Source: Paenibacillus sp. DMB5 (GTDB taxonomy: Bacteria > Bacillota > Bacilli > Paenibacillales > Paenibacillaceae). Taken from it: a DNA stretch of 64,000 nt. The stretch lies in NCBI RefSeq assembly GCF_001517085.1, contig NZ_LRAC01000124.1:307922-371921 (forward strand), written 5' to 3'. Below are positions 55,444 to 63,266 of the stretch, in pieces. Position numbers and translations under genes: made by a program. The notes beneath the pieces are model-generated. The model was not told the DNA's origin. It ran no database searches and worked only from the letters and a program-made list of their open reading frames with translations. Numbering within the stretch: position 1 is the stretch's first letter; each line of letters opens with the position of its first letter.

Positions 55444-55522
55444 AGTACCATGTTCTTGACCTTTTTCGGCAAATAAGGGATCAAGTTCTTATCCTGCGAA
55501 AAGCACAAGAACTTGATCCCTT
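55444..55522. repeat. Right end repeats of the Tn7-like element, plus a third opposite copy
   Basis: Inverted copies of the left 19-mer occur at 55444-55462 (AGTACCATGTTCTTGACCT) and 55477-55495 (GGGATCAAGTTCTTATCCT). A further copy in left-end orientation lies at 55502-55520. The last two form a perfect 16-bp inverted repeat, AAGGGATCAAGTTCTT / AAGAACTTGATCCCTT, 16 nt apart. This may be the right end of one element abutting the left end of another. Confidence 0.65.
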
Positions 55523-55530
55523 AAAAAAGA

Positions 55531-55555
55531 AAACCCGCGCTAGGTACGGGTTTTA
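55531..55555. terminator. Hairpin just outside the right end repeats
   Basis: AAAACCCG...CGGGTTTT with a 9-nt loop. The sequence AAAACCCGTA also occurs at 33345 left of the element. From 55556 to 55994 no gene was found. Confidence 0.55.
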
Positions 55556-55994
55556 ATAGGACAGAACCATAGCCTTTGTTGACAGAAGTAACTCTGACAT
55601 AGGGTGTCCACTGTCGGTTAAGGATCAGTTCCACCGCAGAAACCGTATCTGGAAAAGCTCCTGCAGGCCCATGAAACGCAAATATTAAGTAGGCTTATTT
55701 CAGTGCTAACGACAAGATATCCGCCCGGCGCAGTCAGGCTAACCATCATAAGACGCCGGACTGAGCGCAGGCATGCGGCTCCGGAAGAGCTCCTTCAATG
55801 CTACTCTGCATATCATACCTGCGCCGCTGTACGCTGTCCTGCCCTCCTAAAGCTAAATCCTCTAAAATTTCTATTTTTCTGTTGCCTGAATAAACGCCTG
55901 ACTTGGACATAGAAATAGAAAAAACTCACATTCAACTTGTCGGTTTATTTAATAACCCAGCGGCGTTCTGAGTACTCTTTTTGGGCCGCAAAAA

Positions 55995-56837
55995 TTAATC
56001 TGTTTCTTCGCTATCCTCTGATGGATCTTCATCTAGAGCAAAATCGGATAAGAGTGTCTGGCTTGGAATTGTATAGTAGAATTCTCGTTCATTCCCATAA
56101 ATAACGTCATCTTCAATGTTCAGACTGTTAATCCATCGAACGATAATTTTACGATCATGCCGATTTCGAATGGCATATTCAATATCGCTTTCAAAAGCCG
56201 GTATCGAAAAATTGTCCATAGTTTTCGAGAACATGTCATTGATTATATAAATATTTTTGAAATGCGGATCGTGATTGGTAGTCTTCCCGATGAATAAATG
56301 GTAACCGCTAATATACATACCATCCGTCCCAACCTGCAAGGTAATGACCTTTCCGATGGTGTTACCCATCAACTTGGCATCCACAAAAAAACGACGGTAA
56401 TACTTCATCAGCACATGCCTAAAGTCATTTTCCTTTAAAATATCAGCTATGTCTTCCCACGACCAAACGATCACCTGCATTTGATTGGTCGAAAGCACTG
56501 CAGCAGCCTGCTGCAATTGGGTATCTCGTTTCGCAGTAGTGGCAATGATATAGGTGCTGATGGCTGGATTAAATCCTGCTGTACCAGCTACTTCTTTTGT
56601 AACGTCTTGAATGGTCAGTTTCTTTCCAAACTCTTTCACCTTACACTGAACACCAACCCATTCCAATGTATCCTTATCACGGCCAAACACATCAATCGAA
56701 TTCTGCGCCTGTCCACGGGTGCCGTTCAGTAGCACCCCATCCGGGTTTTTTAAACGTACCCGCATTATATCTTTGAGCAAATTTTCAAAGACTTTTTCAT
56801 CCTCGATCGGCGGTAGTTGATGACTGTCAACGTTCAT
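55995..56837 (-). CDS. Mrr-like restriction endonuclease (PD-(D/E)XK)
   Basis: This 280-aa protein begins with FENLLKDIMRVRLKNPDGVL, then GTRGQAQNSIDVFGRD (Asp) and GVQCKV (Gln-x-Lys), the layout of Mrr-like nuclease domains in the first ~70 residues. The central part (QQAAAVLSTNQMQVIVWSWE) fits the rest of this fold; the C-terminal half is unassigned. GGAGTGAG precedes the ATG. Just outside the transposon end repeats. A role in restricting foreign DNA is inferred; no methyltransferase is present. Confidence 0.65.
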   Translation of the reverse strand: MNVDSHQLPPIEDEKVFENLLKDIMRVRLKNPDGVLLNGTRGQAQNSIDVFGRDKDTLEWVGVQCKVKEFGKKLTIQDVTKEVAGTAGFNPAISTYIIATTAKRDTQLQQAAAVLSTNQMQVIVWSWEDIADILKENDFRHVLMKYYRRFFVDAKLMGNTIGKVITLQVGTDGMYISGYHLFIGKTTNHDPHFKNIYIINDMFSKTMDNFSIPAFESDIEYAIRNRHDRKIIVRWINSLNIEDDVIYGNEREFYYTIPSQTLLSDFALDEDPSEDSEETD

Positions 56838-57041
56838 CTAGATCTCACTCCACATATTTTGTCGTATATGAAGTCCCCTGTCATTGCTCGAATTTCAACT
56901 AAAACGTTGATTCATAGTTAGAACAGAGTCCTTCCAAACCTATCGGTGAACAGCCTCCGGGGGGCGCCGGCAGGTTAAAATGTACTACATTCTCCTTTTT
57001 ATCAAATAAAAAAAGAATTCGATCAAATAGCACCCAAGAAT

Positions 57042-57224
57042 TTACTTCCACCAGATAGCGTTATCCCAAGAAGGGTCTTGTTTATTGATTGCTTCAATAA
57101 ATCGTTTTGCAACCGCCGACAGTATGTCGTACTCGTCGCTTGTACAATATTGCTTAATCTGTTCCATCAGTTTGAGGAAAACGATCCCGAAGAGATCACT
57201 TTCGTCACATGGAGAATTGCCCTA
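57042..57224 (-). pseudogene. C-terminal gene remnant
   Basis: The minus strand reads FLKLMEQIKQYCTSDEYDIL and ends DPSWDNAIWWK then TAA, with coding-like composition but an upstream in-frame stop. An internal ATG (MEQIKQY...) could give about 42 aa, without a clear ribosome site. The Trp-rich end and Asp/Glu content resemble small immunity-type proteins, but this is a guess. Confidence 0.3.
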
Positions 57225-57748
57225 TAGGTTAAGGCTATGAAAGCGATAACAGGCAGGTAAAGGCACTCTAATGAGCTATTGCTTCCTTCGTTACCTCAAC
57301 CGGACAACATCAATACATTGGACTACCTAACAACTGTTCAGTATCGCCAAGAAGCCCTTAAAAAGGTTGTCTGATTTACTGTTGACAATCCATCTTTGTT
57401 TTTCATTCATATCAAGTCCCCCTTCCATCTTAACAATAAGAGTTGCAAATATACGTGCTTCAACAAAGTGGGACAATGATTAACAGCAATTATAGTTACA
57501 AAATTTTGAGTTAAAAACCTGAAGAGTACTAGTTATTCCCTGGACAAAGCAATCTGTGCTGGCGAAGTTCAGTTGGCGTACACGGCACATGTATTGTATG
57601 GAAGAAAGTAGGTGCCAATTGCATTACCAGCGGGCTACGCTGTCACTGTTAATGTCCGGGTAGCTACCAGATAAGTGATGCTACATCAGTCGGCCATCCC
57701 GCGCGCATACGATACTTCTCCCATGATAGTAGTGGTCCAAGCCATCAA

Positions 57749-57937
57749 TTACGTATTCTTCTGATCAGATCTTTGAATCCTGTTATACAGAGGTCTGTAA
57801 TATTGAATAGCGGCACGTTCGAATCCTCTTAATGCCGCTGTTACTAGATACTGATATAAAGTTAAATCATCATCTGGTATGTCCAATTCCCACCAGGGAA
57901 ACTCTTTGATTCGAACCCTTGAATAACGATGATTCAA
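57749..57937 (-). CDS. Small hypothetical protein or fragment (62 aa)
   Basis: The frame begins MNHRYSRVRIKEFPWWELDI and continues through a Tyr/Leu-rich helix region to KNT. Composition is protein-like, with no clear ribosome site and no recognised family. It may be a fragment of a larger nuclease-type gene. Confidence 0.25.
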   Translation of the reverse strand: MNHRYSRVRIKEFPWWELDIPDDDLTLYQYLVTAALRGFERAAIQYYRPLYNRIQRSDQKNT

Positions 57938-58098
57938 AAAAATTGTGGGGAGTTGGTGGTGTGTTCTTTTGTTTGAAGAAAATAAGGTATTTGACCAGAG
58001 TTGTTGCTTCTACCAAGCCATCTGTAATGAAAATCGTCAGGTAATAATAAATAAGTAGTAGACTGAGGCACAAAGAAAGTGCCCAAAAGGAATCGAAG

Positions 58099-58272
58099 AA
58101 GAAAATAAAGTATTAGACAGAAGCACGCGCTGTCGCTGGCCGACGTAGCTGGTTGCCGATCACGGCGCCCGGCGCTTTCGGAGAACCAGGAGCGGGAGCT
58201 GAAGCATGCGAAGCAGCTGGACGGCGTAGACGATTGCCGATCGTGGCGCCGAGTCTAATACTTTATTTTCTT
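58099..58272. repeat. 170-bp element with ~20-bp terminal inverted repeats
   Basis: GAAAATAAAGTATTAGAC (58101-58118) is matched by its exact reverse complement at 58253-58270, and the match extends by two bases outward. The GC-rich interior holds two ~50-bp direct repeats (about 58120 and 58202) sharing GCTGG and TTGCCGATC and GGCGCC. The layout resembles a MITE or a large structured RNA. Confidence 0.55.
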
Positions 58273-58568
58273 TCAACACGTACCACACTGGGCCATTTTC
58301 TTACCGAGGGCGTCTGGGGGAGGAACCGCTGATTCTCTTAGGCCACTGTTCTCGGTTGTTCCGACCAGTCCTTGAATCATTTGATTGATTTATAGGACAA
58401 GACATTCACTTTCCCGGACAGCTCTGTCTATACGAAAATGGACCGGGTTTGTACCTTGCTCAGCTCTAACCTCACCCGCCTCATTTAGTTCTTAAATCCA
58501 TTGATTCCTGGGGAGCACGCTTTTATTTGCACCCTCTTTAGATTCAAGTCTGCCTTAGACCTGTTAAA

Positions 58569-61500
58569 TCAATAGTGATCTAAATCTTCTCTTAGTTCAG
58601 CCCTTATATCCTCCTGTTGAGCCTCCCTGTTGTATTTGTCAGCGATAGAACGGAGTAGTGCAGTTGTACGCGGCCAACGTGCACTAGAGATATTTGCGTA
58701 ACCATTATATCTATCGGCAAGCTTCTTCTCCTGTGCCCCTCCCTCAGTTGTACTTCTACTTACAACTCCCCTACTGTTATAGATACCTAGAGTAAATCCT
58801 TTTTCGAGGTTTGTGTTGCTAAACTGCTCTATAACATCTCGAACGGCTTCATGTGGCCATGCACCATCGTCCCCAACAATTGATGCACTTAAGACTTCAC
58901 CAACATACTGAGCCCCAACTGTACTTCTCCCCAAATCAAGAGTGAATTGTAAAGAGTTGCTAACCCAATCAAGTAACTCCTGCCTGTCAACACTGTTATC
59001 TTCCTTAAAACCTGGTACAGTGCGCCATGATTTCAAAAGGTCATAACCTTGAGATGCACGCTGACGTTCCTCGTAGGTAGCTTCTTTCGATTCCTCATTC
59101 TCTGCGTTATAAACAAAAGATATTACTTCTGCAAAAAAGTTAGGGTTACGTGCTAATTCACGATGAAGAAGTTTAGGAGCATGGCCGTATCGATCTAGGA
59201 TAGGGAGGTATGCCCATTCCAAAGATGCTATTTCCCCTTCTTCAATATCATTAGAATCCTCCAATTTCTGAAATAACTCAGAAATATGGTGGGAAAATGA
59301 ATTAGAGGGCAAATTGTCTTTTAGTGATACATCAAGTGTTTTTCTCAAGGTCTCCACTATTTGAGCGGGTTTGGCAATTTTTATGTGTAATGCTAATAAT
59401 TCAATTGCGGAATAGGGCAAAGTATATTGTAAATACTTGTGAACCGCTTTAACTAACCCTTTATCATTTATAGAATACGGGGAACTTAATGACCAGTATC
59501 TTTTCTCAACCTCATTTCCTGATTGCTGTACCAAACTCCAGGTAGTTTCATTAGAAGGTAAACATATTAATATTTCTGCTTTTTTATTTGCCTCCCATTC
59601 TTTGGAAACTTCAAGCTTCCTTACTGCCCAGTCATTTCCAAGAGTTTTAACACTACCTAAAATATATCCACGAGCGAATTGTGCGAGTTTCTTATCAGGT
59701 GAGTCCAAGTAATTCAGAAGAAACCTATCCTCTTCCATTTCTATCAATCGGATTTCTCCAAGCGTTGAACCCAACTGAAATGGATGTTCGACATTTGTGA
59801 TGAGATCAATTACTTCCTCAATACCAAATCTTTCATATATATTATTTAGTGCATTTGCCCTTACTTCGTGAAGTTTTTTTCCACGCTCTTCCCAATCCAC
59901 TTCACGCCCTTCTGGTAATTCAGGCCGATTACTAAAGAGCCAACTATAACGGGGGGCTGGTTCTTGCGGTTCAAATTTATGAAAAACTTCTTCTATACTA
60001 TCTACTATTTTTTCAGGAAGAGCCCAATCTGCATCAGGGAAAGAGCGATGCCTCGATATTTCTTTTCTGAGTGCGTTCCAAATCAGCGCCTTATCTTCTG
60101 ACCCAATGTCTATAGCGCTTAGTCTATTAAGTTCATTTAAAACAACATCAAAGTCCTCTAAAGATAACATTGGTAAAGCTTTAATGATTTCATCCCAACG
60201 TTCGCCTGAGTCTCCTACTTCCGTTAATAAGAGCTTCACAATCTCATGGGTTATTTTGTCATACTCTGCTACTAAAACGTTTCTCTTATGATCTGGAGCC
60301 CAGTCCCTCCATTTTGGCTTAGATGTATTGTGTCCTACGCCATGGAACTGTGGTAATAACCTACATAACAAATCCCAAGTAATATTCGGTTCCCTTTTTA
60401 AAAGTACTTCAAGGATTTGAAGACGTTGGTCAACAGAAGCAGAAGTTTGCGGATTCCACGTCAAAAATATTTCACGAAGACTATTATTAGGTCTATTCGT
60501 TAACTTTCCACCAGGGTCCAACTTACTTAGCCTAGCTAGTAATATTGAAGCTCTACCAAGGTATTCTGGATTCCAAGCGAGTGTCTCAAGTGCCCAAAGT
60601 AGCCCAGTATGAGGAGAAGAACTAAACATTGCATCTTTTTGATCGTTAAAAAGCTTTAAAATTGCCTCCTCATTTAATATTTCGTCTTCAAGTGCTTGCA
60701 GAAACTGTGTTGGCGCTGCCTCTGCAAGAAGTGGGAGGACAGAGGATAATGTAGACCACACTTGCCAACTTCCTTTTGAACTATTAAATAACTCATAAAT
60801 AATAGTAGAGGCATGAGTCCTCAACGATAAGGTAGGATGAAAAGAATCCTCCTTAGATCCCATAAACGCTAGTGTATCAGCTATATTTTTTATGAAAAGT
60901 CCTGAATAATTAGATGAATGACCAATTGCCCCTGCCATCCACTGCTTCTCGTTAGGCAGATCAAATTTAGGATCAATTGTAGTAAGAACTTTAAGAGCTA
61001 CTGATCTAAATTTTTCTATATCTGTTGGGGTAACGTAACGAATCAAGAGTGACCATGCATCTTCTTTTGAAATTATGTACCATGCGTCTCCTATACGACG
61101 GACAGGAGGGTCAGATTCGTTTGCCCATCTTACTAGCGATTCAGTAAGATCATCGTAAGAACTATCTGCTAATTCAATGAGAGCTTCTTTATCACCTTCT
61201 TTTGTTTCATTCCAAGCACCTGCAATTAATAATGGAATAAGAGATCGTGCTTCACTTGGCCGTGCCCATAGAGGCTGCCTTATTTCTGGACTAAGACCAG
61301 CCTGTCGACGAAATGTAGTAAGTCCTCTTCGGGCTAAAAGTCCGAGTTCACGCGAGTAGTTTTCATCTATTCCAATTTCAATTAGGATTTCTGTCACTTT
61401 ATTACGGGAAAGGCGTGGGATCTTCAAAGCGCTTGACGATGAACTATCGGAACCCCCCAAAGGTATCATGATGTGATGGCCATTCCTAATTGCACGGCTT

Positions 61501-61586
61501 AAACCTTCTGAATCAAAAGCAGGAATTAGTATAAGGTTATTTTGCGATGATGATAGATAAGTCCACGCTTCTGAATTATTTACCAC
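58569..61586 (-). CDS. Giant B repeat scaffold, C-terminal piece (1005 aa), paralogue of giant A
   Basis: This long helical protein shares many blocks with giant A at 48379-51924: GLLWALETLAWNPEYL, LDPGGKLTNRPNNSL, HRSFPDADWAL, LEWAYLPILDRYG, NPNFFAEVISFVYN and IYNSRG. Its first ~100 residues (LILIPAFDSEGLSRA, GHHIMIPLGG) look like a degenerate STAND-type core without a P-loop. The start of this piece is probably artificial: the upstream 261-aa frame joins it if one T is restored in GGATTTTTTCTATC, giving DFFLSKAIVVNNSEAW. The joined protein would be about 1253 aa. Confidence 0.7.
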   Translation of the reverse strand: MVNNSEAWTYLSSSQNNLILIPAFDSEGLSRAIRNGHHIMIPLGGSDSSSSSALKIPRLSRNKVTEILIEIGIDENYSRELGLLARRGLTTFRRQAGLSPEIRQPLWARPSEARSLIPLLIAGAWNETKEGDKEALIELADSSYDDLTESLVRWANESDPPVRRIGDAWYIISKEDAWSLLIRYVTPTDIEKFRSVALKVLTTIDPKFDLPNEKQWMAGAIGHSSNYSGLFIKNIADTLAFMGSKEDSFHPTLSLRTHASTIIYELFNSSKGSWQVWSTLSSVLPLLAEAAPTQFLQALEDEILNEEAILKLFNDQKDAMFSSSPHTGLLWALETLAWNPEYLGRASILLARLSKLDPGGKLTNRPNNSLREIFLTWNPQTSASVDQRLQILEVLLKREPNITWDLLCRLLPQFHGVGHNTSKPKWRDWAPDHKRNVLVAEYDKITHEIVKLLLTEVGDSGERWDEIIKALPMLSLEDFDVVLNELNRLSAIDIGSEDKALIWNALRKEISRHRSFPDADWALPEKIVDSIEEVFHKFEPQEPAPRYSWLFSNRPELPEGREVDWEERGKKLHEVRANALNNIYERFGIEEVIDLITNVEHPFQLGSTLGEIRLIEMEEDRFLLNYLDSPDKKLAQFARGYILGSVKTLGNDWAVRKLEVSKEWEANKKAEILICLPSNETTWSLVQQSGNEVEKRYWSLSSPYSINDKGLVKAVHKYLQYTLPYSAIELLALHIKIAKPAQIVETLRKTLDVSLKDNLPSNSFSHHISELFQKLEDSNDIEEGEIASLEWAYLPILDRYGHAPKLLHRELARNPNFFAEVISFVYNAENEESKEATYEERQRASQGYDLLKSWRTVPGFKEDNSVDRQELLDWVSNSLQFTLDLGRSTVGAQYVGEVLSASIVGDDGAWPHEAVRDVIEQFSNTNLEKGFTLGIYNSRGVVSRSTTEGGAQEKKLADRYNGYANISSARWPRTTALLRSIADKYNREAQQEDIRAELREDLDHY

Positions 61587-62329
61587 TATTGCTTTTGATA
61601 GAAAAAATCCTTTTCTGTTGAGGGAAGCAGACTAATAGCGGCAGCAAATAAAGCTATAGCTTCATCACGTGTTTCTGCTTGTAGCCTTAGTGGAGAATTT
61701 GAATTTTTCAGCCATTGATATATTTCTGCTTTGATATTTTCACGCCCTGCTAATACCATTTCTGAAGAGATAGCAGGTTGGGTTTCCTCCGACCAATCTG
61801 TCCAATAACTACCTAGATCAGTACAGTTTTGCGGGTGCTTACCTAATAGTATAGACAACCAAACATGAACTGTAGGATTTTGGCTTAACCACGTTTCAAG
61901 ATCATCGGCATCATAAACACGAACTTCCTTCCAAATCCCTTCTTTTTGCCTTTCTTCAGTCCATTTATCTTTATCTCTCCACCGCCTAGGTGTGATAAAA
62001 ACATATGAGGTTTCTTCAGGAATCATAAATAAAGGGTTTTTGCTTCGTTTCTCGTAATCGTCATCAGCTTTCCCTTTGACAGTTCTGTTTACCCCCATTT
62101 CCCACACTGTTGTTCCTTTTGGTATAAAACTACTGCTTTCCTCGGCAATAGTAATACCATCCCATCCGCCAAGACTCACTCCTTCACCTGCAGCAAAGCT
62201 AATTTTTTCAATGTGATCACTACTTGAGAGTATTAAACTTCGAATAAGCTGAGGAAGTACGGATTGTGAGTCACGTCTATCTGCCCATTGGACTAGATCA
62301 GTTGCATCAACTAGTAATTTAGAATGCAT
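61586..62329 (-). CDS. Giant B N-terminal piece: nuclease-like domain (frameshifted from the scaffold)
   Basis: AGGAGG lies nine bases before the ATG at 62329. The piece starts MHSKLLVDATDLVQWADRRD. It carries GGWDGI (Asp), TTVWEMG (Glu) and TVKGKADDDYEKR (Lys), a spacing compatible with a PD-(D/E)XK fold, then FITPRRW, DADDLETWL and VHVWLSILLG. The end (AGRENIKAEIYQWL, ETRDEAIALFAAA) looks like the start of a STAND-type module whose P-loop is replaced. The frame ends at TAG and continues in the 1005-aa frame after a probable single-T loss. Confidence 0.65.
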   Translation of the reverse strand: MHSKLLVDATDLVQWADRRDSQSVLPQLIRSLILSSSDHIEKISFAAGEGVSLGGWDGITIAEESSSFIPKGTTVWEMGVNRTVKGKADDDYEKRSKNPLFMIPEETSYVFITPRRWRDKDKWTEERQKEGIWKEVRVYDADDLETWLSQNPTVHVWLSILLGKHPQNCTDLGSYWTDWSEETQPAISSEMVLAGRENIKAEIYQWLKNSNSPLRLQAETRDEAIALFAAAISLLPSTEKDFFYQKQ

Positions 62330-62580
62330 AAAAATATTCCTCCTAATCTTATAAACTCCAACTGAGATCATTATACTAAATCAAACTTAGTTTAACTATT
62401 TGATACGTAGTAAAAACAATGAAACATAGCAACACTCACCAAAAATAGATGCCAAATGATAAAGCGAAGATAGGCGTTTTCAAACTCCCCTATGCCCATA
62501 GTATCCTCATGTGTCGGATTAATCTCATAAGGAATACCCTCCAGACAGTCCCGGATGACTGCCCATTGCTCTAACGTCAT

Positions 62581-62958
62581 GAGTCTGTAATATATTGTGT
62601 AAACTCTCAAACCCATTAAAATGGAAGTAAGAGAAAGGTTGGGGAGAGCACATGAGACTTTGGTCACAACAGCAACTTCGGGAGTTCATTAAGGAGAACA
62701 ATCTTGTCAGTGCACAAGATGCACAAATTGCCTTGAAAGACCTGTTTGCAGAGACGATTCAGGAGATGCTGGAAGCGGAAATGGATATCCATTAGGGCTA
62801 TGAAAACATGAGGTGAAGGCAAAGCTCACTCCAAAAGTCGAAATGGAAAGAGCCGTAAAACGGTAGTCAGTGAGTACAGCGAACAGGAAATCTTCATTCC
62901 TCGGGACCGGCTGGATGATTTTGAGCCCTTGGTCGTCAAGAAGCATCAATCCAATGTA
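62581..62958 (+). pseudogene. Truncated IS256-family copy
   Basis: This 5' fragment matches the start of the downstream IS256-like copy at 63267, including the upstream segment GAGTCTGTAATATATTGTGT. Its transposase frame starts at 62652 but stops early at CCATTAG, has at least two further small deletions, and homology ends abruptly at 62958. Confidence 0.75.
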
Positions 62959-63266
62959 GCTTCCGGCGACGTCCCTGACGCGCCGCCGTCATTGATGTGC
63001 CAAATGTGCCTAAACCTGGTCTTGTCAGTGTACCAGTACAAGCTTGAGGACTAGCTGCAGCTTCTTCACGCTGTTGCTGCCGTCGCCGCCGATATGCAGA
63101 TCGGGCCAAATCTGTGGAGCCGGCAGTGGAACGACTAGAACAAACCAGCAGCGTGGAACTATTGTAGCTGTAATACCGAGCCGGCACAGTTCGTCCGTCG
63201 GCTTGTTTGGAAGCAACCAGGTGTGTAGGGCTGCAGCAGCTGGCCATGCTCCTGATCGCTCAACTT
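62959..63266. other. GC-rich spacer between the two IS256 copies, possible PG-binding remnant
   Basis: No intact gene. On the minus strand one frame (PDLHIGGDGSNSVKKLQLVL) resembles part of a peptidoglycan-binding repeat before stops intervene, suggesting a decayed cell-wall hydrolase or lysin fragment. Confidence 0.3.

Larger units (their letters stand above)
33406..55498. mobile_element. Tn7-like transposon with defence-like cargo
   Basis: The segment is bounded by 19-bp end repeats in opposite orientations and carries tniQ/tnsD, tnsC, tnsB and tnsA at its left side. The genes are transcribed outward, so tniQ lies next to the left end. Base composition drops sharply relative to the host sequence to the left. 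Cargo from 38.8 to 55.0 kb includes regulators, Ku, SIR2-like, STAND and nuclease-repeat genes. The exact right terminus and a 5-bp target duplication could not be confirmed. No Cas gene or CRISPR array was seen, so targeting should rely on the TniQ/TnsD protein. Confidence 0.75.
56838..58568. other. Gene-poor stretch with decayed fragments
   Basis: This 1.7-kb region has no intact gene. It contains a C-terminal fragment at 57042-57224, a small frame at 57749-57937, and the inverted-repeat element at 58101-58270, listed separately. The rest shows scattered stops in all frames. Confidence 0.5.

Noticed and set aside
33406..55498. CRISPR-associated transposon
   Set aside because: The tns gene set prompted a search for Cas12k, Cascade genes and repeat arrays. 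None were visible, and the TniQ-family protein is long with zinc motifs, as in TnsD-type site targeting.
55703..55912. 69-codon frame right of the transposon
   Set aside because: Arg/Cys-rich low-quality protein without ribosome site; treated as noncoding.
62936..63247. 103-codon minus-strand frame between the IS256 copies
   Set aside because: Arg/Ser/Ala-rich and out of frame with the more protein-like peptidoglycan-binding-like remnant; no start signals.
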